Shown: positions 20,001 to 25,306 of the stretch, piece after piece | How the letters are laid out: every line of letters starts with the position of its first letter | How positions within the stretch are numbered: position 1 is the first letter of the stretch | Assembly (NCBI GenBank): GCA_937927625.1 | Contig: CALBSD010000097.1 | Location: 44,974-108,973 of the forward strand | From: an uncultured Actinomycetes bacterium | Lineage (GTDB): Bacteria > Actinomycetota > Acidimicrobiia > Acidimicrobiales > Ilumatobacteraceae | Direction of reading: 5' to 3' | Length of the DNA stretch: 64,000 bases | Notes under the pieces: model-generated | What the model saw: the letters and a program-made list of their open reading frames with translations, nothing else | Database searches by the model: none | Told to the model about the DNA's origin: nothing | Program-made: the position numbers and the translations under genes

Positions 20001-20354
20001 ACCAGCTGGAGCAGTGATGTCTGCAGTGCTTTGCAGATGCAGCAACGGGCTGATGTCCTGCACAATCTCTTGCTCAGTCGTTCCTGCGACAGCAACTGGG
20101 GCCGTTGCGGTGAGATCTACTTTGCTTCCCGGCGTTACTTCTGTTGCGACTGCAGAAGAGTCAGGGGTGTAATCAACATCGAGTGTCATTCCCGCGAGAG
20201 CACTGGCTGGCGGAATTTCCATATTTGTGGCGACCATGCCAAAGGCAAGAAGGAGAACAATGCCCAATCGGGACTTGGAACGCAGATTATGGAAAAAGAT
20301 TTTTCCTTGGCGTGAATACTCATTGCGGCGAGAGGAGTACTTTGCCAAAAACAT
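8076..20354 (-). CDS. Giant LPMTG-anchored adhesin with 25 CshA-type fibril modules
   Basis: This 4092-aa surface protein is one uninterrupted frame. Residues 1-54 form a signal peptide (core 30-44, cleavage near ASALA). A large beta-rich region follows (about 55-750), then a Cna-B/SdrD-like module (about 756-850, GANGTYSFPNLSPGDYTVKF), a DUF11-like module with FVDTLPSGL (about 876-975) and a propeller-like DUF6923-type domain with YMYHYTGGQLYRL (about 1020-1250). Residues 1258-4050 hold 25 modules in strict alternation: 13 of type A (near 107 aa, NDTSTGAYDTNQ start) and 12 of type B (near 115 aa, PVATPETK start), both ending like CshA fibril repeats. Each module has one Cys pair. LPMTG is at 4056-4060, then a TM helix and an Arg/Lys tail. 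Probable cell-wall fibril for attachment or aggregation. Confidence 0.88.
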   Translation of the reverse strand: MFLAKYSSRRNEYSRQGKIFFHNLRSKSRLGIVLLLAFGMVATNMEIPPASALAGMTLDVDYTPDSSAVATEVTPGSKVDLTATAPVAVAGTTEQEIVQDISPLLHLQSTADITAPAGWTISYSTDGTTWTTTAPTTTAGWNAIIKVKARGQLVSQGADNIGRQIASTDANAAQPTTGQFPTTTGSSGDGWDVFFDDAGHIFNIWHHNGSGGSNVGSSNQSIDCHLRTGETCGPSWPFKIESLTTAPLFNMHSNEQSTGWFDTVDDEIWFPTVYTYNGVNQVGFGCIKAGDISLTNKWCGGTADSSFVSGGSSTNVPSSGYACGQSGQIYDCSGGFAQYNGRLFTWAVNTGDLVCVDIRLNSGAGAPCSTGGIIDFGANLLTAKSGVYRWRPTVGEWGGRIYASAGVATKAVCIDAMTGNACTGWSNPRTITKAAVHWSKLPTAQGGVAGACFSALGAGANGGFFQCFNAAGTDISSSLTTNFTTKYIATYVASYDAYTQNWDTSGTRMYWGDGNWAVGQGKIYCWDFATDTWCKNWAATGIPDTNYQLRIDPTNAYCIWSNSNDGIIQTYDAYTGAAGNCAVPPPTVVFEAGLLVPRMACSSADAIQGWRSFVLNTTTPFTTATLTVKTAAGSAITGWTNISIPGNNTVDLSSLAIGDSGQNPSFTVSFTGRTLNGEVGARITAVGGAPQLCLRPTAILCPAGPTFTGSQFNATTTTVTADGSATDGSTVTPLTRATATVNIGAADPLLCSTSLSGTARDTASNAISGATVTLCDSAGNPLTYPDTYGNSSMRGQPITTVTGANGTYSFPNLSPGDYTVKFNDVSTAAVTKTVVTAGNTATLANRTTTETTTAITSLLSKVSTIAIGTTGVIDGEYTVMPTLTKKFVPATVAVGEVATLTFTFTNAPGNTAKTGLGFVDTLPSGLEVAANNNLMTTCPDGVRAGYNPTIDPAAMSTMTNSVTVTGASMTAGVATCEYSVAVVATAAGTYTNGAGNVVTTGFTKNTQDVLVATTPANAGSFVCNAYMYHYTGGQLYRLSPTQNPALSYEIGPKLTTAVIDAIGFNQSDGYLYGIATTGGDGLTAGDLIRIGSNGTPTDLGAISGVTVADMTAIKGGDVDATGNLIVKKTGSTTTLYSINLSSRVATTVTVSVAMTGDDLAYSAGKIYSSSGSALYMATQDAAPDYSWVSTSRSIMPSNYAAGGAIYADGFGEVIVTDGYRQYFRTSTPATASASSAFTLMYQVPTVPTDGAMCHSTPKPTAFPDATVGPVNTPQSINVVTNDTNAMNAAGTTVALDPASVKLCNPATNQVAPNCTVGPGGSVVVPNQGTYTVSNTGVVTFTPLSTFTGTATPLSYQVADVNGNIGTSTYTPSVTTTSPVAINDTSSGSYDTNQIISPLTNDISGTLSPIDPSTVRICTTGTVIASCTGTTLTIPNEGTYTVNANGVVTFDPLPTFRGTATPIQYVVQDGIQQATSATITPTVVAPSAPVATAQTKTLIPGATATFTTLTGTNGLATSAAGFNTASTCLITPGSVPATCDSDGVVTIANEGTYTLNTSTGVVTFVSVSNITPGTKTALTYQVTDITGQTATSTLTPIVSPAPTATNDTSSGAYDTNQTISPLTNDAAGAGATLDATSVKLCATTATANASCNLTTLTVANEGTYTVNANGTVTFDPLSTFTGNASPVKYIVADSTTQVTSATITPTVAMPAAPVATPETKLVIPGGTATFTTITGTGGLATSGVGLVAASTCLITPASSPATCDADGIVTIAGQGTYTLNASTGIVTYVADPAATAGTKTAITYRVTDTFGQTATSTLTPTIPPAPVAVNDTSTGAWDTNQTITILTNDSATAPATLVASSVKLCATTSTANASCNLTTLTVANQGTYTVNANGTVTFDPLPTFSGTASAVKYAVTDSNGQIAGATITPTVSLPPIPVASPETKQVIPGGTATFTTTTGTGGLATSGPGFNTVATCLYTPGTSTCDADGIVTVAGQGTYTLDSTTGIVTYVALSTATPGTKTAITYKVVDIFGQSVTSTLTPIVPPAPSATANTSTGAWDTVQTISVTANDTPGTGATLVASSVKLCATTATANASCNLTTLTVANEGTYTVNADGTVSFDPLPSFKGTATPVKYVVADSTGQLAGANITPTVTAPPVPVATPETKTVIPGGTATFTTVTGTGGLATATAGFNTMATCLYTPSTTTCDADGIVTIAGQGTYTLNQSTGVVTYVADPAATVGTKTAITYKVVDATGQSTTSTLTPLIPPAPVATNDTSSGAYDTNQTITILSNDTVTSPATLVGSSVKLCATTATANASCNLTTLTVANQGTYTVNANGTVTFDPLSTFTGTASPVKYVVADSNGQLTGATITPTVAMPAAPTATPDQKTLIAGGTATFTTLTGTNGLATSGVGFNTTVTCLYTPNTTTCDADGVVTIAGEGTYTLNQSTGVVTYVADANATSGTKTAITYKVTDTFGQTATSTLTPILSLAPVAANDTSTGAYDTNQTISVLTNDNPGAGATLNATTVKLCATTGTANTSCNLTTLTVPNEGTYTVNANGTITFDPLPTFKGTASPVKYVVADSTTQLTSATLTPTVTPPAAPVATPETKAVIPGATATFTTLTGTGALATSGVGLVNTSTCLLTPSTTTCDADGVVTIAGEGTYTLNPTTGVVTFVADVNATAGTKTPLTYRVTDITGQTATSTLTPVIPAPPVATNDTSTGAYDTNQTISILTNDSVTSPATLNASTVKLCATTATASTSCNLTTLTIANQGTYTVNPNGTVTFDPLPTFTGTASPVKYAVQDSTGQFTGATITPTVSMPAAPVATPESKAVIPGGTATFTTLTGTGGLATSGVGLVNASTCLLTPSTTTCDADGVVTIAGEGTYTLNTSTGVVTFVADINATQGTKTPLSYRVTDTFGQTATSTLTPVIPAPPVGANDTSTGAYDTNQVISILTNDSATSPATLIASTVKLCATTSTVNASCNLTTLTVANQGTYTVNANGTVTFDPLSTFTGTASPVKYIVADSTGQITNATITPTVSAPAAPTATPQSKAVIPGATATFTTLTGASGLATSSVGFNTAATCLYTPNTTTCDADGVITIPGEGTYTLNPSTGVVTYVADANATSGTKTPITYVVTDITGQTATSTLTPIIPVPPAATDDTSTGPYDTNQVISILANDSVTSPATLVASSVKLCATTSTANASCNLTTLTVPNEGTYTVNSDGTVTFNPLPTFTGTASPVKYIVSDSTGQITNALITPTVLMPAAPFANPQTKAVIPGGSVNFTTLTGVSGLATSTVGFNTSATCLITPGTSTCDADGVVTIAGEGTYTLNTATGVVTFVADVNATQGTKTALTYQVTDVFGQTDTATLTPIIPAPPVATNDTSSGAFDTNQTISILPNDSAANPATLIASSVKLCASTSTANASCNLTTLTVAGQGTYTVNANGTVTFDPLPTFTGTASPVKYIVADSTGQLANATITPTVGLPPVPVATPQTKTVIPGGTVNFTTLTGASGLATSTVGFNTSATCLLTPGTTNCDADGVVTIAGEGTYTLNSSTGVVTFVADGNAAAGTKTPLSYRVTDIFGQTAISTLTPIIPAPPTAVNDTNTGPFDTNQVISPLTNDSAVAPATLVPSSVKLCATTSTANASCNLTTLTVSNEGTYTVNANGTVTFDPLPTFVGTASPVKYVVADINGRVASATITPTVSMPPPPVATPDLRALAPASTVTFLPIVGSGALAASAAGGAALNPTSFCIVDPSTNVCGVTDVTIAGEGTYRIDVLTGVVSYTSLANAPIGHRTSVTYQITDIFGQTVASTLTPVIPPMPTIVNDTSTGPWNTAQTISPLTNDVAGTGTSLIGNTLKLCDASTTVPSSCSLTSLTVPGEGTYLVQANGSVRFVPLPTFWGNATAIKYSVADGAGQVAMATITVVVAPPPSMPVAKPQTLEVNRGETVQFTTITGNQGLATSKLGLNKSVTCLIDPAPVVAADVSVCDADGIVVVPHLGRFKLNKTTGVVTFTASRNAKTGKGLSITYQVTDVAGQTVQSKLTPIIPAKPQLPMTGANNTEPLLLAALMMIGIGVAVNRSKRLVQRRA
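8175..8189 (-). other. LPMTG sortase sorting motif (in the giant adhesin)
   Basis: The complement encodes LPMTG, followed by a short spacer, a hydrophobic segment and a basic tail. It mirrors the LPATG gene that converges on this one, so both products should use the same sortase type. Confidence 0.9.
8201..16585 (-). repeat. Tandem array of about 660-bp A+B coding units (25 CshA-like modules)
   Basis: The DNA repeats with a period near 660 bp. For example, the complement of the segment coding DTNQTIS recurs near 10846, 11503, 12166, 12833, 13497, 14162, 14825, 15503 and 16167. Each period codes one A and one B module. Internal units are very similar. The outermost ones (A1, A2, A13, B11, B12) have drifted, as expected for an array that grows and homogenises internally by recombination. 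Confidence 0.9.
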
Positions 20355-20362
20355 GTCTAGTT

Positions 20363-20368
20363 ATTATA
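20363..20368 (-). promoter_or_regulatory. -10 hexamer TATAAT of the giant adhesin gene
   Basis: The complement reads a perfect TATAAT ending 8 bases before ATG 20354, so transcription should start at or next to the ATG. There is no ribosome site. Confidence 0.6.
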
Positions 20369-20504
20369 GGCATGACCTAGTGATGATAAATAGGAATACA
20401 TTGCCGGGCCTAAGCCATAAACCCTCAGTTCATTCGCCAACCCTGCCGCAATCGCAGGCTTGGTCGCATGGACCACTCATTTCGAGGCAAAATCTCCCTA
20501 GATG

Positions 20505-20759
20505 TCACGAATCAAGCCGTAATTCCCCCGCCACCCACAATCTCCAGTCGTCGCAGCTCCGAGTCGTAGCGCCAGGCTCTGAGCACCGGAAGTGTGGTCC
20601 CCCCGATTTCCAATGGAGGCCAATAAGCCAGCCCGAACAGTCTGTGACTGTACACTTGCTCAGACTGCCCATGGTCCGACCTTCGTACATTCCACTCGGA
20701 CTAACGATGGGTATTCCTTCGCGCACTGCGCCATCGTGAAGTGACCAACTGATATCCAC
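20505..20759 (-). CDS. Doubtful 84-aa ORF in the intergenic gap
   Basis: An isolated GTG-started frame of 84 aa with four Cys (KCTVTDCSGW, FRCSEP, SCDDW) and no recognisable family. It has no good ribosome site and no TANNNT hexamer at the usual distance, and an in-frame stop lies just upstream. It could be a remnant of a larger gene or chance. Recorded because it is the only ORF of note in the largest gap. Confidence 0.2.
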   Translation of the reverse strand: MDISWSLHDGAVREGIPIVSPSGMYEGRTMGSLSKCTVTDCSGWLIGLHWKSGGPHFRCSEPGATTRSCDDWRLWVAGELRLDS

Positions 20760-20910
20760 TTCAATTCCGGACGACTAAAGGGAGTGCAAGTTTCTCACTC
20801 GTAACTCAGCTTCTTTAGAGGTGCCCACTGCACTATTTCTTTGTGATTCATTTCTTCACCGCAGAAACAGGACGCGTCGCACTTTTCGAACACACTTCTT
20901 CAAGTAAACA

Positions 20911-20934
20911 CTGCGCCGATTTTTCGGCAGTTTT
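20911..20934 (+). terminator. Weak hairpin with T-run
   Basis: GCCGA-TTTT-TCGGC (20915-20928) followed by AG and TTTT resembles a short intrinsic terminator, but no rightward gene clearly ends upstream of it. It may be chance or the end of an unrecognised small RNA. Confidence 0.25.
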
Positions 20935-21041
20935 CAAGCGCTCAGTATTGCGATAAACATGAATCATGACGGCACAATCACTGCCCCATTTCTTCCCCAA
21001 GAACACACATCACGCTCACCATTTGATGAGGGGGAAATTTC

Positions 21042-21353
21042 ATGACCATGACCGAAGCGCGTCGAACAGAGATGCACATTGGCTTACGAGAAACCTTGGG
21101 GCCGCGTGTGGCTGACACCTTGATGGAGCACTTACCACCCAGCGGATGGGATGATGTCGCTAGTCAGTCCGAGATGAACCTTCGCTTCGAATTGGTTGAT
21201 CGACGATTTGAAGAGATCGATCGCCGATTCGATGGGATTGACAAGCGATTTGACGGGATTGATTCACGGATGAGATTCATGATTGGCACCACTCTGACAA
21301 TTGGATTGGCGCTCTTTGCCATTCAGGTTCAGATACTTCTGAGCCTTCAATGA
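21042..21353 (+). CDS. Small coiled-coil membrane protein
   Basis: This 103-aa protein has an N-terminal helical segment with RETLGPRVADTLMEHLPPSGWDDVA (split here by position: about 15-40). A run of heptads follows in which R-R/K-F-x-x-I-D recurs every 7 residues (about 51-76: RRFEEID, RRFDGID, KRFDGID), then one C-terminal TM helix (about 81-99). The architecture is that of small actinobacterial proteins with a TLMEHLPP-GWxDVA signature, often present in several copies per genome; function unknown. The coiled coil should oligomerise at the membrane. A GGGGG-rich ribosome site lies about 7 bases before ATG 21042; ATG 21048 is also possible. Confidence 0.75.
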   Translation: MTMTEARRTEMHIGLRETLGPRVADTLMEHLPPSGWDDVASQSEMNLRFELVDRRFEEIDRRFDGIDKRFDGIDSRMRFMIGTTLTIGLALFAIQVQILLSLQ

Positions 21354-21364
21354 TGAAGTACTAG

Positions 21365-22069
21365 TTAGTCAAAGCCAATGAATGCTGCAGCGGTGTCATT
21401 CTGTGCACGATGTGACTGCACATGGTTCGCTACGAACTCTTCGTCCGGGAAGCCCATCGCAACACACGTCATGATCACTTGATCTTCCGGAATGTTTGCG
21501 TATTCGCGAACAACAGAAGACTGCATAATTCCCTGACCATTAATCACGGTTCCAAGACCCTTTGACCATGCCGCAAGTACGAGACCGTACGTTGCAGCAC
21601 CACAGTCGAAGTGCGCAACGGTGTCGTGTTCCAACGCCTTATCAATCGTGATCACAATCGACACAGGTGCATCGAACTGACGGAAACCACGCATCACCCA
21701 ATCTTGGCGACGAGCTTTGTCGTCGCGTTCAATTCCCATTGCTTCGAACAGCTGCACCGCAATCTCTACTTGACGATCACGATGAACACCTTCATAGCCA
21801 TGGCTCAACTTGATCTCTCGATCAATACCGGCACCGGCCATCATGCGCTCGGTATTTCCTTCGCGAATCTTCTCAAGAGGATCACCCGTCACCACATGAA
21901 AGTGCCACGGCTGAGTATTCATTGAAGAAGGTGCGCGCTTCGCAATCTCAATGACTTCTTCAATGAGTTCTTTTGGGACCGGCTGCTTTTTGTAACCACG
22001 AATACTGCGACGCTCATTCACAATGACTGCGTGCTCTTGGTTACCGCTGTGAAGTTCTTTACCTGACAT
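21365..22069 (-). CDS. Nitroreductase-family flavoprotein
   Basis: This 234-aa FMN-dependent oxidoreductase has the FMN-binding start RRSIRGYKKQPVP (about 20-32) with the family RSxRxF/Y pattern, then RAPSSMNTQPWHFHVVTG (about 49-66), and later DCGAATYGLVLAAWSKGLGTV before the last helices. Members reduce nitro groups, quinones, enones or dehalogenate. It is last in an operon with an FAD monooxygenase, an SDR and an extradiol dioxygenase, which suggests reductive processing of an aromatic or enone intermediate. A clear AGGGGA site precedes the ATG, 9 bases after the monooxygenase stop. Confidence 0.85.
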   Translation of the reverse strand: MSGKELHSGNQEHAVIVNERRSIRGYKKQPVPKELIEEVIEIAKRAPSSMNTQPWHFHVVTGDPLEKIREGNTERMMAGAGIDREIKLSHGYEGVHRDRQVEIAVQLFEAMGIERDDKARRQDWVMRGFRQFDAPVSIVITIDKALEHDTVAHFDCGAATYGLVLAAWSKGLGTVINGQGIMQSSVVREYANIPEDQVIMTCVAMGFPDEEFVANHVQSHRAQNDTAAAFIGFD

Positions 22070-22078
22070 CTGTTTCCC

Positions 22079-23533
22079 CTATCTGATGCTTTCTATATGT
22101 TGGTCGGGACGGACCGTCAAGATTGCATTGGGAGCCATATTCAGTGCATTCACCCACCAGCCACTGGGGTCCTCTACATCTCGTCCGATCTGAATATCCA
22201 CGACTGTTGATGTTTCTGGACCGCCAATGGTGACAAATCGGTCAAGTGGAATAAGGTCCAGCGACGAGAGAGTGCGGCCATCCTTGTTCAGCCATCCGTG
22301 AGGAAGGCGCTTCCCCACTTGTGCGCGAGGTGAGTACGTACGAATCACCTTGTCCGTCAGAGGCTCAAGTTCTGGGTCCGCATCGGTGAGGCGATAGCGA
22401 TAACCAATTTGCAATCCCAACATGTCGAAATGGGTTGCTTGGTGTGAGATGGCTTCAGAAATTTTCTCCGATTCACCAGTCGGCAATGCTTCAAAGACCT
22501 CGATCATGCGAAACGCATTTTCCAAACTTGCCTGTGCATTACGTTCTGCAATCGGACGACGTTCCGGTTCATACGTCGCAAGAATTGAAGAATCACATTC
22601 ACCACGATGTACGGCACCAATCTTCCAAGCAAGATTATGCGCATCTGCAACACCAGAGTTGAGTCCCATTCCCCCTGATGGCGGAAAGCGGTGAGCAGAG
22701 TCACCAACAAGAAACGTCTTGCCAGAGCGATAGGACGATGCAATCTGCGATGTCATTGTCCACGATGAGATTGTCAAAATCTCAATCGCAGTGTCTGGTT
22801 GTGTGATTACGTTTCTTACTCGCTCAATTGCATCAACCTCATCGAGACGTTGTCCATCATCATGTGCAGCCGTCATATACACCCATTCGCCGTCGTTTCC
22901 GTGCGAGATCAGTGTTCCGTCGATTGATGGGTCGCATAACCAATACAAAACACCGCGTGCATTGTGAGTCATCGAAGACAAGTCGGCACGGAAGTGGATC
23001 ATGTGGAAGCGTTGCAGATTGTCGGGGCCAATCATTTCGATTCCGACAGAACGACGCACTGGGCTTGACGCACCATCACAACCAATGAGCCACGTTGCTT
23101 CAACAGACATAGCGGGAGTCCACTCAACGCCGTACTCCACGACAATGCCTGCCCGTTGTACTTCTTCTAACAACATCGGTTCAAGGATGTGCTGCGACAA
23201 GTTGCGTAATGGAGTTGGCGTATTTTCTAATTGATCATCGCCTTGTTGTTCATACTGCAGCGATCCAAGAACGTTTCCGCCAAGTTTGTCGACCCAATAC
23301 ACACGCCCTGCATCTTCGGGTGATTGTGCTGCTGCTCTGATGCGATCAACCTCGAGACCACATTGCCGCCAGATCTCAAATGTTCGGGCATTCAAAACAT
23401 GTGCCGCAGGTGTGCGTTGAGGACCTTCACGACGTTCAACGATGCGAACCGAAAGTCCTTGCTTCTTCAGAAGTACCGCCATGGAAAGACCCACAGGGCC
23501 TGCTCCGACGATGAGAGCATCTGTTGCAGTCAT
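22079..23533 (-). CDS. FAD-dependent aromatic monooxygenase (PheA/TfdB-like)
   Basis: This 484-aa class A flavoprotein hydroxylase shows GAGPVG (10-15) as the ADP-binding loop, ERR at the end of strand 2, GCDGASSPVRRSVG (the DG motif that contacts NADPH and FAD) and LVGDSAHRFPPSGGMGLNSGVADAHNLAWKI (the GD motif binding ribityl; positions about 268-298). Such enzymes hydroxylate phenols or related rings ortho to an existing OH using NAD(P)H and O2. A GAGGCG ribosome site lies before ATG 23533. Neighbours (extradiol dioxygenase and SDR upstream, nitroreductase downstream) fit hydroxylation followed by ring cleavage. Confidence 0.86.
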   Translation of the reverse strand: MTATDALIVGAGPVGLSMAVLLKKQGLSVRIVERREGPQRTPAAHVLNARTFEIWRQCGLEVDRIRAAAQSPEDAGRVYWVDKLGGNVLGSLQYEQQGDDQLENTPTPLRNLSQHILEPMLLEEVQRAGIVVEYGVEWTPAMSVEATWLIGCDGASSPVRRSVGIEMIGPDNLQRFHMIHFRADLSSMTHNARGVLYWLCDPSIDGTLISHGNDGEWVYMTAAHDDGQRLDEVDAIERVRNVITQPDTAIEILTISSWTMTSQIASSYRSGKTFLVGDSAHRFPPSGGMGLNSGVADAHNLAWKIGAVHRGECDSSILATYEPERRPIAERNAQASLENAFRMIEVFEALPTGESEKISEAISHQATHFDMLGLQIGYRYRLTDADPELEPLTDKVIRTYSPRAQVGKRLPHGWLNKDGRTLSSLDLIPLDRFVTIGGPETSTVVDIQIGRDVEDPSGWWVNALNMAPNAILTVRPDQHIESIR

Positions 23534-23541
23534 TGTTCGCC

Positions 23542-24321
23542 TCAGAAAATTCCGGCGTACGAACCGCCATCAAGTTGAATGCTTTGGCCAGAGATGTAAC
23601 CGGCCTGTACAGAACAGAGATACGCACACATGTCGCCTACTTCTTCAGGTCGACCAATGCGCTTTGCTGCAATGGTCTGAGCCATCTCTTCGTACGCCTG
23701 CTCAATAGTGATCTTCTTCAAGTCAGCCGCCAATTGAGCCATTTGCTGTTGACGACCTGTGTTGATGCGTTCGGGCAAGATGTTGTTGATTGTCACGTTC
23801 GATGAAACAACATCGCGCGAGATGCCTTTCACTGCAGAGATCAGACCTGTACGTGCGGCAGATGAAAGACCCATCGGCGATAGAGGTGTCTTCACCATCG
23901 CTGAGGTGATGTTCACAATGCGTCCAAACTTACGTGCCACCATTCCATCAATCACATCGCGAATAAGCAGCAGAGGTGCAAGCATGTTTTGGTCAATAGC
24001 TGCATGCCAATCTTCTGATGACCACGACTGGAACATTCCTGGTGTTGGGCCACTGTTATTCGTCACCACGATGTCTGGCTCAGGGCAAGCTTCAAGAAGA
24101 GCAGCTCGTGTTGCATCAAGAGCTATATCGCCAACAACCGTTGTGACTTCTACACCCGTTGATTGACGCAACTGTTCCGCTGCTTGCAACAATCGGTCTT
24201 CATTGCGACCATTAAGCACAACGTGAACGCCCTCTTGTGCAAGCGACGTTGCACACGCGAGGCCTAAGCCGCTGCTCGATGCAGCCACGATGGCACGACG
24301 ACCGGCAATTCCTAAATCCAT
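23542..24321 (-). CDS. SDR-family protein lacking the canonical Tyr-Lys pair
   Basis: This 259-aa Rossmann-fold SDR has a cofactor loop ASSSGLG (14-20), NGR after strand 2 (NADP-type) and NNSGP in place of NNAG, with active-site Ser140 (NITSA). At the positions 13 and 17 residues after that Ser, where Tyr and Lys normally sit, it has Ser153 and Arg157 (GLSSAARTG). This substitution is known in a subgroup of SDRs with an S/N-x-x-x-R pattern, so the reaction may differ from simple alcohol oxidation. AGGAG lies ahead of the ATG. Second gene of the catabolic operon. Confidence 0.83.
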   Translation of the reverse strand: MDLGIAGRRAIVAASSSGLGLACATSLAQEGVHVVLNGRNEDRLLQAAEQLRQSTGVEVTTVVGDIALDATRAALLEACPEPDIVVTNNSGPTPGMFQSWSSEDWHAAIDQNMLAPLLLIRDVIDGMVARKFGRIVNITSAMVKTPLSPMGLSSAARTGLISAVKGISRDVVSSNVTINNILPERINTGRQQQMAQLAADLKKITIEQAYEEMAQTIAAKRIGRPEEVGDMCAYLCSVQAGYISGQSIQLDGGSYAGIF

Positions 24322-24330
24322 GATGGTCTC

Positions 24331-25260
24331 CTAGAAGTCCAAGTCGTCTGGTGGGTTTGGTCCCCACTGATTGATGCCTTCGAACACCGAATGCGATTGA
24401 GGCGGAACAGATGCGGTTAACAAATCCGAATCGGTCCAGTGTTCAACAGTGAAGTTGAACGGATCTTTCCAATAATCGAAAACCTGTCCACCAAGAATGT
24501 GACGACCCACTCCCCAGTAATGACGTGCACCGAATGCAGTAAGAGCTTCACGACCCGCCATGAGGTCGTCAAAGTCGGCAACTTCCCATGCACAATGTCC
24601 AAGTCGCACTTCGCCAGTTTCAAGAACGAGAAGCGAATGATGGTCTGCACCTTCATCACCGCGATCACAGCGCATAAATCGACCAAACGGCGCTTCTGGA
24701 TTTTCCAAATATGTGTCATCGGAAGCGAGGAGACCCAATGTGTCGTGGTACCAAGCAGCCGTTGTCTTCAGAGACGTTGTCTTGATTGCTGAATGTCCAA
24801 AACGCTTTACCTGACTTGGCCCGAGTGGGACTCGCTGCAACACATCGACACGCACACGGGCATCGGATGTATTGACCGGCGCGTGTGTTCGCGTGGGAAT
24901 GACTGCAACTTCTTCTAATTGCGACACCACATCAACGATGCGTCCATCGGGATCTTTCAGATGAACAACGACACCGCCACCAGGTTCGTTCGTCGGCGTA
25001 ATGGGCACACCAGTTGCTGCAGAGAGGATTTCAAGATCCTCCGAAGAGGCATAGAACGCCAATCCCAAGAAATCAGTATCGCCTTTGTGCGTAACGTGAA
25101 CATGATGTGCGTTACTTGTTCCGCGCATGTACAACGCATCGTCGGTTCGCGTCGACACATGCATGCCAAATGCTTCTAAGAAACTTTGCATGAGGTCAAG
25201 GTCCGGAGCCTGGAAACGAGGAAATGCAACATCTCGTACTTTGATGATTGGTTCAGCCAT
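24331..25260 (-). CDS. Extradiol ring-cleavage dioxygenase (type I, VOC superfamily)
   Basis: This 309-aa protein has two VOC domains. The N-terminal one is structural. The C-terminal one carries a full Fe(II) triad His156 (FGHSAIKT), His222 (RLGHCAWEV) and Glu273 (TVEHW), with second-sphere DHHSLL (His207/208) and Tyr263. Spacing matches BphC-type 2,3-dihydroxybiphenyl dioxygenases, so it should cleave a catechol meta to its hydroxyls. ATG 25260 is preferred to the ORF start 22 codons upstream because TACTAT ends exactly 6 bases before it and the longer form would overlap the MarR gene. First gene of a four-gene operon and divergent from marR. Confidence 0.84.
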   Translation of the reverse strand: MAEPIIKVRDVAFPRFQAPDLDLMQSFLEAFGMHVSTRTDDALYMRGTSNAHHVHVTHKGDTDFLGLAFYASSEDLEILSAATGVPITPTNEPGGGVVVHLKDPDGRIVDVVSQLEEVAVIPTRTHAPVNTSDARVRVDVLQRVPLGPSQVKRFGHSAIKTTSLKTTAAWYHDTLGLLASDDTYLENPEAPFGRFMRCDRGDEGADHHSLLVLETGEVRLGHCAWEVADFDDLMAGREALTAFGARHYWGVGRHILGGQVFDYWKDPFNFTVEHWTDSDLLTASVPPQSHSVFEGINQWGPNPPDDLDF

Positions 25261-25266
25261 ATTAAG

Positions 25267-25272
25267 ATAGTA
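25267..25272 (-). promoter_or_regulatory. -10 hexamer TACTAT of the extradiol dioxygenase operon
   Basis: The complement of 25267-25272 ends 6 bases before ATG 25260, implying a leaderless operon transcript. The MarR-type palindrome lies just upstream. Confidence 0.6.
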
Positions 25273-25278
25273 CGACAT

Positions 25279-25290
25279 CAAACTAGTTTG
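25279..25290. promoter_or_regulatory. Palindromic operator, probably for the MarR regulator
   Basis: CAAACTAGTTTG is a perfect 12-bp palindrome in the 58-bp spacer between two divergent starts. It falls between the leftward -10 (25267-25272) and the rightward -10 (25307-25312), so one bound MarR dimer could control both. Assignment to MarR is positional inference. Confidence 0.6.
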
Positions 25291-25306
25291 CGCTAGCCGA
25301 AGTAAG

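Larger units (their letters stand above)
20369..21041. other. Largest gene-poor interval
   Basis: About 670 bases between the giant adhesin start and the 103-aa coiled-coil gene. Apart from the doubtful 84-aa ORF and one weak hairpin near 20911-20934, no gene, tRNA, repeat or mobile-element sequence was recognised. Local composition in 20510-20720 is richer in C than its flanks. Confidence 0.5.

Noticed and set aside
8472..20315. Dozens of plus-strand ORFs of 60-160 aa opposite the giant adhesin
   Set aside because: They recur with the 660-bp repeat period and are Val/Ala-rich mirror frames of Thr/Ala-rich modules. They have no ribosome sites or family matches and simply reflect repeat codon usage.
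20227..20739. 170-aa plus-strand ORF at the start of the giant gene
   Set aside because: Its first half is antisense to the adhesin signal peptide, it has no ribosome site or TANNNT hexamer, and its composition is non-protein-like.
20911..20934. Intrinsic terminator in the gap
   Set aside because: Kept only as a low-confidence entry: the stem is 5 bp and no gene clearly ends before it.
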